Notes: a model not told the origin generated them from the sequence alone. 33,654 nucleotides of DNA from Accumulibacter sp. (GCA_031279425.1 JAITIQ010000006.1:1-33654), one strand, 5' to 3'. Positions 15,242 to 26,469 are shown, counted from the first letter of the stretch. Made by a program: numbers and translations.

Positions 15242-16982
15242 CGGCGGCGCGCGCGCGCACAAATTCGCCGAGAGCCCGATCCTCGAACTGGGCCTGCCGG
15301 CATGGCGTTCCCGCTTCATGGCGCTCTTGATCCTGGCCTGCTTTGTCGTATTGATCGCGCGTTCGTTCTATCTCCAGGTGTTGAACAACGACTTCCTGCA
15401 GGAGAAGGGAGAATCGCGCTATCGCCGCGATCTCGAGATTTCCGCCTCGCGCGGTCGGATCTCCGATCGCAACGGGGACGTGCTGGCCGTGTCCACCCCG
15501 ATGCGCTCGATCTGGTACCAGCCCGGCGGTTTCGATCTCCAGCCGACTCCGGAGCAGATGCAGCGACTGGCGGGGCTGCTGGAAATGGACGACAGGGAAC
15601 TGAGGCGTCGCCTGGCCAGCGACAAGTTCATCTACCTGAAGCGCCAGTTGCCGCCGGAAACCGGCGAGCGGATCGCGGCGCTGAAGCTTCCCGGCATCGG
15701 CCAGGATCGCGAATACCGGCGCTATTACCCCACCGGCGAGATGACCGCGCACCTCGTCGGCTTCACCAACATCGACGACAAGGGACAGGAGGGCGTCGAG
15801 CTCGCGTTCCAGAGCCAACTGCTCGGGCATTCCGGCAATCGTTCCGTGATCAAGGACCAGAAGGGGCAGATCGTCGAGGACGTGGGGTCGATCCGCCTGC
15901 CGCGGGACGGCAGGGACATCCGCCTGGCGCTCGACTCGAAGATCCAGTACATCGCCTACAGCCAGTTGAAGCAGGCCGTCGAGGATTTCAAGGCCAGGGC
16001 CGGCGGGGTGGTCGTGCTCGATACGCGCACCGGTGAAGTCCTGGCGCTCGCCAACTGGCCGACCTACAACCCCAACAACCGCGAGCGGCTGACCGGCACG
16101 CAACTGCGCAACCGGGCGCTGACCGACACCTATGAGCCGGGGTCGGTGATGAAGCCATTCACCGCGGCGCTGGCGCTGGAGGCCGGCAAGGTGCGCTTCG
16201 ACACGCTGATCGACTGCTCGCCGGGGCGTCTCACCATCGGCGGGAAAACGATCTCGGATACGCGTCGCTACGGTCCGCTGACCGTCGCCCAGGTGATCCA
16301 GAAATCGTCCAACGTCGGCACGGCGAAAATCGCCGCGCTGCTGGAACCCGAGCAGATGTGGAACATGTTCGATGCCATCGGTCTGGGACAGGCGCCGGGG
16401 CTGGGCTTTCCCGGCGAGGTCGCGGGCCGGCTGCGCCCGTGGAAATCCTGGCGCCCGATCGAGCAGGCCACCATGTCCTACGGCCACGGCCTGTCGCTGT
16501 CGCTGATCCAGTTGGCGCGCGCCTATACGGTCTTCGCCCGCGACGGCGACATCATTCCCTTGACGCTGACCCGCTCCGACGAGCTGCCGCTTGGCTCGAA
16601 GCAGGTATTCAGCCCGCAGACCGTGCGGGAAGTGCGGGCCATGCTGGAAATGGCCACGTGGGAAGGCGGCACGGCGCCCAGGGCCAGGGTTCCCGGCTAC
16701 CGCGCCGGCGGCAAGACGGGTACGGCCTACAAGGTCGAGGGCGGCCAGTACGTCCGGAAATACGTGGCCTCGTTCGTCGGTCTGGCGCCGCTGTCCGACC
16801 CGCGCGTGATCGTCGCCGTGATGATCGACGAACCGACTACCGGGGCGCATTACGGCGGCGACGTCGCCGGTCCGGTATTCGCGCGGGTGATGGGCGGGGT
16901 TCTGCGCACGCTGGGCGTCGCCCCGGATGCGCCGGTGGTGCAGGCGGACGCCGGCGGCGATGCGGAGCAGGAAAGGCTGTGA
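15231..16982 (+). CDS. ftsI: Septal peptidoglycan transpeptidase FtsI (PBP3)
   Basis: The division-specific class B penicillin-binding protein has 583 residues. A single N-terminal membrane helix (about 24-45) is followed by the pedestal domain (RGRISDRNGDVLAVST). The transpeptidase domain has the catalytic serine in EPGSVMKPF, SSN in IQKSSNVGTAK, and GGKTGTAYK. It crosslinks septal wall with FtsW. The ATG at 15231 lies inside the end of ftsL, and the stop overlaps murE as GTGA, so expression is tightly coupled. The C-terminal tail after the last strand is short and acidic. Confidence 0.97.
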   Translation: MINSGGARAHKFAESPILELGLPAWRSRFMALLILACFVVLIARSFYLQVLNNDFLQEKGESRYRRDLEISASRGRISDRNGDVLAVSTPMRSIWYQPGGFDLQPTPEQMQRLAGLLEMDDRELRRRLASDKFIYLKRQLPPETGERIAALKLPGIGQDREYRRYYPTGEMTAHLVGFTNIDDKGQEGVELAFQSQLLGHSGNRSVIKDQKGQIVEDVGSIRLPRDGRDIRLALDSKIQYIAYSQLKQAVEDFKARAGGVVVLDTRTGEVLALANWPTYNPNNRERLTGTQLRNRALTDTYEPGSVMKPFTAALALEAGKVRFDTLIDCSPGRLTIGGKTISDTRRYGPLTVAQVIQKSSNVGTAKIAALLEPEQMWNMFDAIGLGQAPGLGFPGEVAGRLRPWKSWRPIEQATMSYGHGLSLSLIQLARAYTVFARDGDIIPLTLTRSDELPLGSKQVFSPQTVREVRAMLEMATWEGGTAPRARVPGYRAGGKTGTAYKVEGGQYVRKYVASFVGLAPLSDPRVIVAVMIDEPTTGAHYGGDVAGPVFARVMGGVLRTLGVAPDAPVVQADAGGDAEQERL

Positions 16983-18463
16983 GCGCGAGGCCGTGTTTCG
17001 CCGACGCCGCGCCGATCCTGCGCGAGTTGACGGCGCGGGGCATGGAGGCGCGCGGCATGGCCGACGACAGCCGCCGCGTGCGGCCCGGCGACCTGTTCGC
17101 GGCCATCCCCGGAGAATCCGCCGACGGGCGGCGCCACATCCCGGAGGCCATCCGCCGGGGCGCCGCCGCGGTGCTCTGGCAGTTCGGCGGCGATTTCGCC
17201 TGGCGGGACGAATGGCGCCTGCCGAACCTGGGCGTGCCGGACGCGCGGGCACTCTGCGGGCCGCTCGCGCAGGCCCTGTTCGGATTCCCCAGCGAGCGTC
17301 TGTCGCTCGTCGCGGTCACCGGCACCAACGGCAAGACGAGCGTCGTGGAGTGGATTTCCCGCCTGCATCCGCGCTCCTGCGCCATGATCGGCACGCTCGG
17401 CGCGGGCTTTCCGGAGCGTCTCGCGGAAACGGGCCTCACCACGCCGGGAGCGGCGACGCTGGCCCGCCATCTCGCGGAATTCGCGGCGGAAGGCGCGCAG
17501 GCCTGCGCGCTGGAAGCCTCGTCGATCGGCATCGAGGAAAAAAGGCTCGACGGGACGCGCATCGACGGGGCGGTGTTCACCAACCTGACGCGCGATCATC
17601 TCGACTACCACGGGTCGATGGAAAATTACGCGGCCGCCAAGGAAAAGCTCTTCCACTGGCCGCGACTGCGTCTCGCGGTGATCAACCTGGACGATGCCTT
17701 CGGCCCGGAATTGATGGCGCGGACCCAGGCCAGCCGCGTCATCGGCTATACCCAGGGAAACGGTTTCGTGTCCCAGGGGGTCGTGCGCGCCGAGTCCGTC
17801 GAGGAAACGCCGGACGGCCTCTCTTTCACGCTCATCGCGCCGAGCGGACGCGCGCGCGTGCAGACGCGGCTCCTGGGCCGCTTCAACGTGGCGAATCTGC
17901 TGGCCGCGGCGGCGGTGCTGATCGACGCGGGCCTGAAACCCGGCGAAGCGGCCGAACGCTTCGCCGATCTGCCGGCGCCGCCGGGACGCCTGGAAGCGAT
18001 CGGCGGGCCCGGCGAGCCGCTCGTCGTCGTCGATTACGCGCATACGCCGGACGCGCTGGAAAACGCCCTGGCCGCCCTGCGCGGCGCGGCGGCCGCGCGT
18101 GGCGGACGGCTCGTCGCCGTGTTCGGCTGCGGCGGCGGCCGCGACCGCGGCAAGCGCCCGCTGATGGGCGCAGTTGCCCGCCGGCTGGCCGACCGGGTGG
18201 TGCTCACCAGCGACAACCCGCGCGGCGAGGACCCCGAGGACATCCTGGCCGAAATCCGGGTGGCCGTGCCGGAGGCGGAAGTCATCGCCGACCGCGCCGC
18301 GGCGATCCACCGCGCGATCCTCTCGGCCGATGCGGTCGACGTGGTGCTGCTGGCCGGCAAGGGGCACGAGCCGTGCCAGGAAATTGGAGGCGTCAAGCGT
18401 CCCTTCTCGGATTTCGACGAGGCGCGCATGGCGCTCGCCCGTCGGCGGGGAGAGCGGCAATGA
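16979..18463 (+). CDS. murE: UDP-MurNAc-L-Ala-D-Glu:meso-diaminopimelate ligase MurE
   Basis: This cytoplasmic Mur ligase of 494 residues adds the third residue of the stem peptide. It has the ATP loop AVTGTNGKTSVVEW, the FTNLTRDHLDYHGSMENYAAAK segment with the lysine that is carbamylated, and VVDYAHTPDALENAL. The substrate motif DNPR in LTSDNPRGEDP indicates meso-diaminopimelate rather than lysine. The start is the GTG at 16979, overlapping the ftsI stop (GTGA); the frame stays open far upstream, but those starts would lie inside ftsI. The end overlaps murF by ATGA. Confidence 0.97.
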   Translation: MSARPCFADAAPILRELTARGMEARGMADDSRRVRPGDLFAAIPGESADGRRHIPEAIRRGAAAVLWQFGGDFAWRDEWRLPNLGVPDARALCGPLAQALFGFPSERLSLVAVTGTNGKTSVVEWISRLHPRSCAMIGTLGAGFPERLAETGLTTPGAATLARHLAEFAAEGAQACALEASSIGIEEKRLDGTRIDGAVFTNLTRDHLDYHGSMENYAAAKEKLFHWPRLRLAVINLDDAFGPELMARTQASRVIGYTQGNGFVSQGVVRAESVEETPDGLSFTLIAPSGRARVQTRLLGRFNVANLLAAAAVLIDAGLKPGEAAERFADLPAPPGRLEAIGGPGEPLVVVDYAHTPDALENALAALRGAAAARGGRLVAVFGCGGGRDRGKRPLMGAVARRLADRVVLTSDNPRGEDPEDILAEIRVAVPEAEVIADRAAAIHRAILSADAVDVVLLAGKGHEPCQEIGGVKRPFSDFDEARMALARRRGERQ

Positions 18464-19854
18464 GCGCGCGGATGAATCTCACGGACGCGGCGCGGGCGAT
18501 GTCGGGAACCGTGGACGGCGACGATGCGGCCTTCCTCGGCGTATCCACCGACAGCCGGAACGTGGCTCCGGGCGAATTGTTCGTCGCCTTGCGCGGCGAG
18601 CGTTTCGACGGGCACGATTTCGCCGGCGCGGCACGGGAGCGCGGCGCGGCGGCGGCCGTGACGGACCTCGCCGGAGCCGTGAAACTGCGCGCCTCGAAGG
18701 TCGATCTGCCGCTCGTCGTCGTTGCCGACACGCGCGCGGCGCTCGGCGAGCTCGCGGCCGCGTGGCGTTCGCGCTTCGCCCTGCCGGTGATCGGCGTGAC
18801 CGGCAGCAACGGCAAGACGACCAGCAAGGAGATGATCGCCGCCATCCTGAGAGCGGCGTTCGGCGCCGATTCCGTGCTGGCCACGGCAGGCAATCGGAAC
18901 AACGACATCGGCCTGCCGCTGACCCTGCTCGGACTCGGCGAGGAACATCGGGCGGCGGTGATCGAGATGGGCATGAGTCATCCCGGCGAAATCGCCGCGC
19001 TCGCCCGCATCGTCCGGCCCACCGTGGCGCTGGTGACCAACGCCCAGCGCGCCCACCTCGAGGGCATGGGCACGCTCGGGCGCATCGCCCTGGAAAAGGG
19101 CGCGATCTTTGCCGAACTGGAGGAGAACGGCGTCGCCGTCTTCGGCGCCGACGATCCCTGGGCCGGCCTGTGGCGCTCCCTGAGCGCGCGCTGCCGGCGG
19201 CTGTGCTTTTCCCTGGGCGGCGAGGCGGAAGTGCGCGGACGATGCGCCACGCACGGCCTGGAGAACCACGTCGTCATCGAGTCCGGCGGCGAGCGGATCG
19301 AGGTGGATCTCCAGCTGCCCGGCGCGCACAACGCCCGCAACGCGCTCTCGGCGGCGGCGGCGGCGCTGGCCATTGGCGCGCCGCTGGCGGCCGTGCGCCA
19401 GGGCCTCATGGACTTTCACGGCATTCCCGGGCGCCTGCAATGCCGCGCCGGAGTGCACGGCGCGCGGGTGTTGGACGATGCCTACAACGCCAATCCGGAT
19501 TCGTTGCGCGCCGCCATCGACGTGCTGGCGGCACATCCCGGCAGGAAGATACTGGTGCTCGGCGACATGGGCGAGATCGGCGAGGCGGGCGGCCAGTTCC
19601 ACGACGAGATCGGCGGTTACGCCAAGAGCCAGGGGGTCGACCGGCTGCTGGCGATCGGTGAATCCTCGGCGCTCGCGGCGAAAAATTTCGGCACGGGCGG
19701 CGAGCATTTCGGTCGCTTCGAGGAGCTTGCCGCCGCGCTGCTCGGCGAACTCACGCCCGAGACGATCGTGCTGGTCAAGGGCTCGCGCTTCATGCGCATG
19801 GAGCGGGTGCTCGCCATCATCACCGCTCCCGAAGACGGGGGGGCGCCCTCATGA
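18460..19854 (+). CDS. murF: UDP-MurNAc-tripeptide:D-Ala-D-Ala ligase MurF
   Basis: The enzyme of 464 residues completes the pentapeptide by adding D-Ala-D-Ala made by Ddl. It shows an N-terminal substrate domain ([20 protein letters not shown]), the ATP loop [14 protein letters not shown], the [13 protein letters not shown] motif, and [16 protein letters not shown] in the C-terminal domain. The ATG at 18460 overlaps the murE stop by ATGA, and the stop overlaps mraY the same way. Length and motifs are normal. Confidence 0.97.
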   Translation: MSARMNLTDAARAMSGTVDGDDAAFLGVSTDSRNVAPGELFVALRGERFDGHDFAGAARERGAAAAVTDLAGAVKLRASKVDLPLVVVADTRAALGELAAAWRSRFALPVIGVTGSNGKTTSKEMIAAILRAAFGADSVLATAGNRNNDIGLPLTLLGLGEEHRAAVIEMGMSHPGEIAALARIVRPTVALVTNAQRAHLEGMGTLGRIALEKGAIFAELEENGVAVFGADDPWAGLWRSLSARCRRLCFSLGGEAEVRGRCATHGLENHVVIESGGERIEVDLQLPGAHNARNALSAAAAALAIGAPLAAVRQGLMDFHGIPGRLQCRAGVHGARVLDDAYNANPDSLRAAIDVLAAHPGRKILVLGDMGEIGEAGGQFHDEIGGYAKSQGVDRLLAIGESSALAAKNFGTGGEHFGRFEELAAALLGELTPETIVLVKGSRFMRMERVLAIITAPEDGGAPS

Positions 19855-20939
19855 TGCTGGCGCTCGCGCAATGGCTCGCGCAGGACGTGCGCGGGTTCGG
19901 CGTGATCAATTACATCACGCTGCGCACCGTGCTGGCCGCGATGACCGCGCTGATCATCTCCTTCGTCTCCGGCCCGCGCGTGATCCGCTGGCTGGCGGCC
20001 AAGAAGATCGGGCAGGCGGTGCGCCAGTACGGGCCGCAGACCCACCTCGCCAAATCGGGAACGCCGACCATGGGCGGCGTGCTGATCCTGATCTCGGTCG
20101 GCGTCACCACGCTGCTCTGGGGCGACCTCGGAAACCGTTACGTCTGGGTGGTGCTGGCCGTCACGCTGGGCTACGGCGCGATCGGCTGGGTCGACGACTG
20201 GCGGAAGGTGGTCTACCGCGACCCGGAAGGATTGCCCGCGCGCTGGAAGTATTTCTGGCAATCGCTGCTCGGCCTCGCGGTGGCGGCGTATCTCGCCTTC
20301 TCGGCGACGATTCCGGCGCAGATGCAGTTGATCGTCCCCTTCTTCAAGACCGTCTCCTATCCGCTGGGCGCGGTCGGCTTCATCGTTCTCACGTATCTCG
20401 TGATCGTCGGCACTTCCAACGCGGTGAACCTGACCGACGGCCTCGACGGGCTGGCCATCATGCCGGCGGTGATGATCGCCACGGCGCTCGCCGTCTTCGC
20501 CTACGTCGCCGGCAGTTCGGTGTTTTCCCGCTACCTCCTGCTGCCCTACATTCCGGGGGCCGGAGAACTCGCGGTGTTTCTCGGGGCGCTGGCCGGCGCG
20601 GGCCTGGGTTTCCTGTGGTTCAACGCCTATCCGGCCGAAGTGTTCATGGGCGACGTCGGCGCGCTGGCGCTCGGCGCGGCGCTCGGCACCGTGGCGGTGA
20701 TCGTGCGCCAGGAAATCGTCCTGGCGATCATGGGCGGCGTGTTCGTCGCCGAAACGCTGTCGGTCGCGGCGCAGGTGCTCTATTTCCGGCACAGCGGCGG
20801 CAAGCGCATCTTCCGCATGGCGCCGCTGCACCACCACTACGAACTCGGCGGCTGGAAGGAAACGCAGGTCGTCGTGCGCTTCTGGATCATCACCATCATG
20901 CTGGTGCTGGTCGGTCTTTCCACCTTGAAGATTCGCTGA
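19851..20939 (+). CDS. mraY: Phospho-MurNAc-pentapeptide transferase MraY
   Basis: This inner-membrane enzyme of 362 residues, with about ten membrane helices, makes lipid I from UDP-MurNAc-pentapeptide and undecaprenyl phosphate. Conserved cytoplasmic motifs are present: KSGTPTMGG near residue 65, WVDDWRKV near 115, [11 protein letters not shown] near 192, [11 protein letters not shown] near 265, and the histidine cluster in APLHHHYE near 325. The start overlaps murF by ATGA. murD begins 5 bases after the stop. Confidence 0.97.
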   Translation: MMLALAQWLAQDVRGFGVINYITLRTVLAAMTALIISFVSGPRVIRWLAAKKIGQAVRQYGPQTHLAKSGTPTMGGVLILISVGVTTLLWGDLGNRYVWVVLAVTLGYGAIGWVDDWRKVVYRDPEGLPARWKYFWQSLLGLAVAAYLAFSATIPAQMQLIVPFFKTVSYPLGAVGFIVLTYLVIVGTSNAVNLTDGLDGLAIMPAVMIATALAVFAYVAGSSVFSRYLLLPYIPGAGELAVFLGALAGAGLGFLWFNAYPAEVFMGDVGALALGAALGTVAVIVRQEIVLAIMGGVFVAETLSVAAQVLYFRHSGGKRIFRMAPLHHHYELGGWKETQVVVRFWIITIMLVLVGLSTLKIR

Positions 20940-20944
20940 CGGGC

Positions 20945-22375
20945 ATGGAACTCTCCGGTAAACACGCGCTGGTGCTCGGCTCGGGCGAAAGCGGCCTGGC
21001 CATGGCCAGGTGGCTCGTCCGCCAGGGCGCCGCCGTGCGCGTCGCCGACAGCCGGACGGCGCCGCCCAACGCCGAAGCCCTGCGCGCCATGCCCGTGGAA
21101 CTGCTGGCCGGGCCGTTTTCCGAGGCCGCCTTCGCCGATGCCGACTGCATTGCCATCTCGCCCGGCGTGCCCGTGCGAACGCCGCAGGTGGGGGCGGCCA
21201 TCGCGCGCGGCGTGCCGGTGCTCTCCGAGATCGAGTTGTTCGCCCAGGGCATCCGCCGCCACGCGCCGGACAGCCGGGTGATCGCCATCACCGGCAGCAA
21301 CGGCAAGACCACGACCACGGCGCTGACCGCGCACCTGCTCAACTCGGCGGGCATCGGCGCCGTGGCCTGCGGCAACATCTCGCCGTCGGCGCTCGACGCG
21401 CTGATGGCGTTGCTCGAAGACCATCGCCTGCCGCAGGTCTGGGTGCTCGAACTGTCCAGCTTCCAGCTCGAAACGACCCGGTCGCTGAAAGCCGACGCCG
21501 CGGCGCTGCTCAATCTCAGCGAAGACCATCTCGACCGCTACGCCTCGTTCGACGACTACGCCCGCGCCAAGGCGCGCGTTTTCACCCACGCCTCGACCGC
21601 GCGCGTGCTCAACCGCGACGACGAGCGCAGCATGATCTTCGGCGTTGGCGCGCCCGATCCCGCGCCCGGCGGCGTGGGCGCGGAACTGCCCGCGGCGCTG
21701 GCGCTGGCGATGGAAAATCCCGGCGTATCGACCTTCGGTCTGACGCCTCCACCGCGCGCGCGCCACTATGGACTCGACGGCGAGGCCATTTTCCTTGGCG
21801 AGGAACGCCTGATCGGCCTCGACGAACTGCCGATCCAGGGTCTGCACAACGCGGCCAACGCCATGGCGGCGCTCGCGCTCTGCCGCGCCCTGGGCGTGGA
21901 AGCCCGGCGGGTATTGCCCGCGCTCAGGGCCTTCCGGGGTCTGCCGCATCGCGTGGAACTGGTGGCAAGGATCCGGGGCGTTGCCTATTACGACGATTCC
22001 AAGGGCACCAACGTCGGCGCGACGCTGGCCGCGCTGCGGGGCCTGGGGTGCAGGGTCGCGCTGATCCTCGGCGGCGAGGGCAAGAATCAGGATTTCTCGC
22101 CCTTGAAGCCGGCGCTCGCCGAACACGCCCGCGCCGTGGCGCTGATCGGGCGCGACGCGGCGCCGATCGGGCGGGCCATCGACGGCTGCGGCGCCGCGAC
22201 GCGCCATTGCCGCGATCTGGAAGACGCCGTGCGCTGGTGCGCGTCCGCCGCGCGGCCGGGCGACGCCGTACTGCTCTCGCCGGCCTGCGCGAGCTTCGAC
22301 ATGTTCCGCGACTACGCCCACCGCGCCGAGGTGTTCGCCGGCCTGGTGCGGGCGCTCGAAACGGAGGCGCGCTGA
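20945..22375 (+). CDS. murD: UDP-MurNAc-L-Ala:D-glutamate ligase MurD
   Basis: The cytoplasmic ligase of 476 residues adds the second stem residue. The N-terminal Rossmann domain has [16 protein letters not shown]. The central ATPase has [18 protein letters not shown], the LELSSFQLE strand, and [21 protein letters not shown] with the carbamylated lysine. The C-terminal domain has [13 protein letters not shown] and [18 protein letters not shown]. It starts 5 bases after mraY, and its stop shares one base with the ftsW start (TGATG). All motifs are intact. Confidence 0.97.
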   Translation: MELSGKHALVLGSGESGLAMARWLVRQGAAVRVADSRTAPPNAEALRAMPVELLAGPFSEAAFADADCIAISPGVPVRTPQVGAAIARGVPVLSEIELFAQGIRRHAPDSRVIAITGSNGKTTTTALTAHLLNSAGIGAVACGNISPSALDALMALLEDHRLPQVWVLELSSFQLETTRSLKADAAALLNLSEDHLDRYASFDDYARAKARVFTHASTARVLNRDDERSMIFGVGAPDPAPGGVGAELPAALALAMENPGVSTFGLTPPPRARHYGLDGEAIFLGEERLIGLDELPIQGLHNAANAMAALALCRALGVEARRVLPALRAFRGLPHRVELVARIRGVAYYDDSKGTNVGATLAALRGLGCRVALILGGEGKNQDFSPLKPALAEHARAVALIGRDAAPIGRAIDGCGAATRHCRDLEDAVRWCASAARPGDAVLLSPACASFDMFRDYAHRAEVFAGLVRALETEAR

Positions 22376-23535
22376 TGGTGCCCGATCTCGACGCCCGGCG
22401 GCGCCTGCCCGCGGAGGTCGATCCGGCCCTGCTGTGGAGCGGCACGATCCTGCTGCTGTTGGGCACGGTGATGGTCTATTCGGCGTCGATCGCCATCGCC
22501 GAGGCCAGTCAATACACCGGCAGACAGCCCGCCTATTTCCTGATCCGGCACAGCGTCTTCCTGGTCGTCGGCCTGATCGCCGGCGGCCTGGCTTTCCAGC
22601 TGCCCCTGCGCATCTGGCAGAAAATTTCACCATGGCTGTTCGTCGCCGGTTTCGTCCTGCTGGCGCTGGTGCTGGTGCCGGGCATCGGCCGCGAAGTGAA
22701 CGGCGCGCGCCGCTGGCTGCCGTTGGGGGTGGTCAACCTGCAGCCGTCGGAACTGATGAAACTCTTCGCCGTGCTCTATACCGCCGATTACACCGTGCGC
22801 AAGATGCCGCACATACACGACCTGAAGAAGGCCTTCCTGCCGATGGCCGGCGTGATGGTCATGATCAGCGTGCTGCTTTTGAAGGAACCGGATTTCGGCG
22901 CCTTCGTGGTGATCGTCACCATCTCCGCCGGCATCCTGTTCCTGGGCGGCATGCGCGCCCGCCTGTTCGCCCTGCTGATTGCCGTGCTGGTGACGGCTTT
23001 CGCCGTCCTGATCGTCGTTTCGCCCTACCGGCGCGACCGCATCTTCGGTTTCATGGATCCGTGGGCGGACGCCTTCGGACGCGGCTACCAGCTTTCGCAC
23101 GCGCTGATCGCCTTCGGGCGCGGCGAATGGTTCGGCGTGGGCCTGGGCGCTTCCGTCGAGAAACTCTTCTACCTGCCCGAAGCGCACACCGACTTCCTGC
23201 TCGCGGTCATCGCCGAGGAACTGGGTTTCGTCGGCGTCGCCACGATCGTCGTCCTGTTCGGCCTGCTGGTGCAGCGCGCCTTCGTCATCGGTCGGCAATG
23301 CATCGCGCTCAACCGGGTCCATCCGGGGCTGGTGGCGCAGGGCATCGGCGTCTGGATCGGCGTGCAGGGCTTCATCAACATGGGGGTGAACATGGGCTTG
23401 CTGCCGACCAAGGGCCTGACCCTGCCGCTGATGAGCTTCGGCGGTTCCAGCATCCTCGCCAACTGCGTGGCGCTGGCGATCCTGCTGCGGGTGGATTGGG
23501 AAAATCGCCAATTGATGCGGGGGGCCAAATTATGA
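22375..23535 (+). CDS. ftsW: Septal peptidoglycan polymerase FtsW
   Basis: This SEDS-family membrane protein of 386 residues has about ten membrane segments. Conserved motifs are [14 protein letters not shown] and [10 protein letters not shown] near residues 105-130, [13 protein letters not shown] near 165, the long periplasmic loop with [15 protein letters not shown] near 265, and [17 protein letters not shown] near the C terminus. It polymerises lipid II at the septum together with FtsI, encoded earlier in the same operon. The start shares a base with the murD stop, and the end overlaps murG by ATGA. Confidence 0.97.
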   Translation: MVPDLDARRRLPAEVDPALLWSGTILLLLGTVMVYSASIAIAEASQYTGRQPAYFLIRHSVFLVVGLIAGGLAFQLPLRIWQKISPWLFVAGFVLLALVLVPGIGREVNGARRWLPLGVVNLQPSELMKLFAVLYTADYTVRKMPHIHDLKKAFLPMAGVMVMISVLLLKEPDFGAFVVIVTISAGILFLGGMRARLFALLIAVLVTAFAVLIVVSPYRRDRIFGFMDPWADAFGRGYQLSHALIAFGRGEWFGVGLGASVEKLFYLPEAHTDFLLAVIAEELGFVGVATIVVLFGLLVQRAFVIGRQCIALNRVHPGLVAQGIGVWIGVQGFINMGVNMGLLPTKGLTLPLMSFGGSSILANCVALAILLRVDWENRQLMRGAKL

Positions 23536-24593
23536 GCAAAACCCTCCTCGTCCTGGCCGGCGGCACGGGCGGGCACGTCTTCCCCGGTCTCGCGGTGGCC
23601 GACATCCTGCGCGGACGCGGCTGGAAAATCGTGTGGATGGGCAATCCGGACGGCTTCGAGGCGCGCGCGGTGCCTTCGCGCGGCTACGAAATGGCCTGGA
23701 TCCGCTTTGCCGCGCTGCGCGGCAAGGGCTTCCTGCGCAAGCTGTTGCTGCCGTTCAACCTGCTCTCCGGCTTCTGGCAGGCCTTGCGCCAGATTCGCCG
23801 GATCGCGCCCGGCGTCGTGCTCGGCATGGGCGGCTACGTGAGCTTTCCAGGCGGCATGATGGCCGCGCTGCTGGGCCGCCCGCTGGTGATCCACGAGCAG
23901 AATTCGATCGCGGGCCTCGCCAACCGCGTGCTCGCCCTGGTCGCCGACCGCATCCTGTGCGGCTTCCCGGAGGCCCTGCCGAAAAGCCACTGGGCCGGCA
24001 ATCCGGTGCGCGTGGAAATCGCCGGGCTGCCCGAGCCGGCGGCGCGCTTCGCCGGGCGCGAGGGTAATTTGCGTCTGCTGGTGCTCGGCGGCAGCCTGGG
24101 CGCCGCGGCGATCAACGAGGCGGTGCCCAGGGGTCTCGCGCTGATCCCCGAAGAAAAGCGGCCAATGGTCCTCCATCAGGCCGGGGAGAAGCATCTGGCG
24201 GCGCTCGCGGCCAGCTACGCGGCGGCGGGCGTGCGCGCCGATTGCGTGGCCTTCATCGAGGACATGGCCGGCGCCTACGCCTGGGCCGATCTGGCGCTGT
24301 GCCGCGCCGGCGCGCTGACCGTCGCCGAACTCGCCGCGGCGGGCCTCGCCGGCGTTCTGGTGCCGTTTCCGCACGCGGTGGACGACCACCAGACGAGGAA
24401 CGCCAGATTCCTGTCGGAGGCGGGCGCCGCCATCCTGCTGCCGCAAGGCGAAATGACGCCGGAAGCGGTGGCGCGGATCGCGAGCCTGGCGCGTGAACGC
24501 TTGCTGGGAATGGCCGAATGCGCGCGCGCGCTGGCCAAGCCCGGAGCGGCCGAAACGGTGGCGCGCGCCTGCGAGGAGATGTGCAAGGCATGA
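23532..24593 (+). CDS. murG: Lipid II synthase MurG (N-acetylglucosaminyltransferase)
   Basis: The membrane-associated GT28-family enzyme of 353 residues adds GlcNAc to lipid I. The N-terminal domain has [17 protein letters not shown] and [11 protein letters not shown], then [14 protein letters not shown]. The C-terminal donor domain has [26 protein letters not shown] and [14 protein letters not shown]. Length is normal. The start overlaps ftsW by ATGA, and the stop overlaps murC by ATGA, so it lies in the middle of a chain of coupled genes. Confidence 0.97.
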   Translation: MSKTLLVLAGGTGGHVFPGLAVADILRGRGWKIVWMGNPDGFEARAVPSRGYEMAWIRFAALRGKGFLRKLLLPFNLLSGFWQALRQIRRIAPGVVLGMGGYVSFPGGMMAALLGRPLVIHEQNSIAGLANRVLALVADRILCGFPEALPKSHWAGNPVRVEIAGLPEPAARFAGREGNLRLLVLGGSLGAAAINEAVPRGLALIPEEKRPMVLHQAGEKHLAALAASYAAAGVRADCVAFIEDMAGAYAWADLALCRAGALTVAELAAAGLAGVLVPFPHAVDDHQTRNARFLSEAGAAILLPQGEMTPEAVARIASLARERLLGMAECARALAKPGAAETVARACEEMCKA

Positions 24594-25972
24594 AGCACAG
24601 GATCAGGAACATCCATTTCGTCGGCATCGGCGGCTCGGGCATGAGCGGCATCGCCGAAGTGCTCGCCAACCTGGGGTACGCGATCAGCGGCTCCGACTGG
24701 GCCGAGACCGCCGTGACGCGTCGGCTCGCCGGCCTGGGAATCCGCGTGTGCGCCGGCCATGCCGCGGAAAACGTCGGCATGGCCGACGCCGTGGTGGTGT
24801 CGACCGCGGTCGGCGAGGACAATCCCGAAGTCGTGGCGGCGCGCGCGCGCGGGATTCCGCTGGTGCCGCGCGCCCAGATGCTCTCCGAACTGATGCGCTT
24901 GAAGCAGGGCATCGCCGTGGCCGGCACGCACGGCAAGACGACGACCACCAGCCTGGTGGCCTCGATCCTGGCCGCGGGCGGCCTGGACCCGACCTTCGTC
25001 ATCGGCGGCCGGCTCAATGCCGCCGGCGCCAACGCCCGCCTCGGCTCGGGCGATTACCTGGTGGCCGAGGCCGACGAGTCGGACGCCTCCTTCCTGTACC
25101 TGTCGCCGGTGATTTCGGTGGTCACCAACATCGACGCCGACCACATGGACACCTACGGGCACGACTTCGGGCGATTGAAGGACGCCTTCGTCGATTTCCT
25201 GCAACGCCTGCCGTTCTACGGCGTCGCCGTGCTCTGCGCCGACGATCCGAACGTGCGCGAGATCATGCCGCGGGTGGCGAAGCAGCTTGTCAGCTACGGC
25301 CTGGAAGAGCCGGCCAACGTGCGCGCGGAGAACGTGCGGGCCGAAGGCGTTCGCATGCGCTTCGATTGCGTGCGCGCGAACGGCGGCATGACGCGCTTTC
25401 CGGTGACGCTGAACCTGCCGGGCATGCACAACGTGCAAAACGCGCTGGCGGCGATCGCCGTGGCCAGCGAGCTCAACGTGCCCGACGCGGCGATCGTCCG
25501 GGCGCTCTCGGAATTCACCGGCGTCGGACGGCGCTTCCAGCGCTGCGGCGAAGCGGCCGCGCCGGCGGGCGGAAGCTTCACGCTGATCGACGACTACGGC
25601 CATCATCCGGCGGAGATGCGCGCGACCATCGCCGCGGCGCGCGGCGCCTTCCCGGGCCGGCGGCTGCTGCTCGCCTTCCAGCCGCACCGCTACACCCGCA
25701 CGCGCGACTGCTTCGAGGATTTCGTCGGCGTGCTCGGTTCGGTCGATGCCTTGATCCTGACCGAGGTCTACGCCGCCGGCGAGGCGCCGATTGTCGCCGC
25801 CGACGCCCGCGCGCTCGCGCGCGCGCTGCGCGTCGCCGGGCGCGTCGATCCGGTCTTCGTCGAAAACATCGACGAGGTGCCGCGCGCGATCCTGGACGCC
25901 GTCCGCGACGGCGACGTGGTCATCACCATGGGCGCCGGCTCGATCGGCGGCGTGCCGGGGAAATTGGCTTGA
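24590..25972 (+). CDS. murC: UDP-MurNAc:L-alanine ligase MurC
   Basis: The cytoplasmic ligase of 460 residues adds the first amino acid of the stem peptide. It begins [20 protein letters not shown] and has the ATP loop [40 protein letters not shown], and [14 protein letters not shown] in the C-terminal domain. The ATG at 24590 overlaps murG by ATGA; longer starts would lie deeper in murG. Instead of running straight into ddl, the gene is followed by 497 bases holding an unrelated GxxExxY gene. murB, which follows murC in enterobacteria, is absent. Confidence 0.97.
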   Translation: MKHRIRNIHFVGIGGSGMSGIAEVLANLGYAISGSDWAETAVTRRLAGLGIRVCAGHAAENVGMADAVVVSTAVGEDNPEVVAARARGIPLVPRAQMLSELMRLKQGIAVAGTHGKTTTTSLVASILAAGGLDPTFVIGGRLNAAGANARLGSGDYLVAEADESDASFLYLSPVISVVTNIDADHMDTYGHDFGRLKDAFVDFLQRLPFYGVAVLCADDPNVREIMPRVAKQLVSYGLEEPANVRAENVRAEGVRMRFDCVRANGGMTRFPVTLNLPGMHNVQNALAAIAVASELNVPDAAIVRALSEFTGVGRRFQRCGEAAAPAGGSFTLIDDYGHHPAEMRATIAAARGAFPGRRLLLAFQPHRYTRTRDCFEDFVGVLGSVDALILTEVYAAGEAPIVAADARALARALRVAGRVDPVFVENIDEVPRAILDAVRDGDVVITMGAGSIGGVPGKLA

Positions 25973-26002
25973 AACGGGGGGAACCATGAAACGGGAAGAG
26001 TC

Positions 26003-26386
26003 ATGAACACAGGGGCGCGGAAAGATTTGTTGACCGAGCAAATCATCGGCGCGGCGATTGAAGTGCATCGTGCCTTGGGGCCTGGCTTGCTTGAATCGGT
26101 TTATGAGGAGTGCCTGTGTGTCGAGTTTGGCCTTTGTGGATTGCAATTTTCAAGTCAGGTGGAGCTTCCTGTCGAATACAAGGGTCTCCGCCTGGATGTC
26201 GGGTGTCGCCTCGATCTCGTCGTCAGGGGCGAAGTCGTCGTTGAGCTGAAGGCTGTTGAACGCTTGCTTCCGTTGCATGAAGCTCAACTCCTCACCTGCC
26301 TTCGTCTCGGCGGCTTTTCGACCGGATTGCTTTTGAATTTCAACGTTCCCGTGCTGAAAGACGGCATTCGAAGAATGAGGTTATGA
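26003..26386 (+). CDS. GxxExxY family protein (PD-(D/E)XK nuclease-like), inserted in the dcw cluster
   Basis: The small protein of 127 residues carries the name-giving motif G28-LL-E31-SV-Y34 in [14 protein letters not shown]-(D/E)XK-like core follows: D71 in RLDLVV, then E81-L-K83 in VVVELKAV, and Q95 in HEAQLL. The family is widespread and of unproven function; the core suggests a nuclease fold, but activity is not established. GGAAGAG lies close before ATG 26003. The DNA looks foreign: 26101-26160 has 27 G+C in 60 bases, against clearly GC-rich neighbours. Three CTCCGTG units follow at 26406-26429, and a 9-base direct repeat (TGAAACGGG at 25970 and 25987) lies just upstream. Its position between murC and ddl is unusual. 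Confidence 0.88.
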   Translation: MNTGARKDLLTEQIIGAAIEVHRALGPGLLESVYEECLCVEFGLCGLQFSSQVELPVEYKGLRLDVGCRLDLVVRGEVVVELKAVERLLPLHEAQLLTCLRLGGFSTGLLLNFNVPVLKDGIRRMRL

Positions 26387-26405
26387 AAGGGGTTTCTATG
26401 TTTTT

Positions 26406-26429
26406 CTCCGTGTCTCCGTGCCTCCGTGG
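26406..26429. repeat. Three tandem 8-base units (CTCCGTG plus one base)
   Basis: CTCCGTG occurs at 26406, 26414 and 26422, each followed by a different base. From memory, the reverse complement of this motif (cacggag units beside a TTEARRHGE-type spurious translation) is common near GxxExxY genes and in intergenic DNA of many proteobacteria. It lies between the GxxExxY gene and ddl and probably came in with that gene or marks its insertion site. Confidence 0.55.
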
Positions 26430-26469
26430 TTAATGGTTTTGGCAATTTCATTTTCCCAAGGGTTTGCAT

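Noticed and set aside
15204-17252. Minus-strand open frame of 682 codons opposite ftsI and murE
   Set aside because: Shadow of two well-identified genes; no motif of its own.
25986-26006. Tiny open frame ATG at 25986 (MKREES) between murC and the GxxExxY gene
   Set aside because: Only six codons; possibly a remnant of an older start region, but with no support as a gene.
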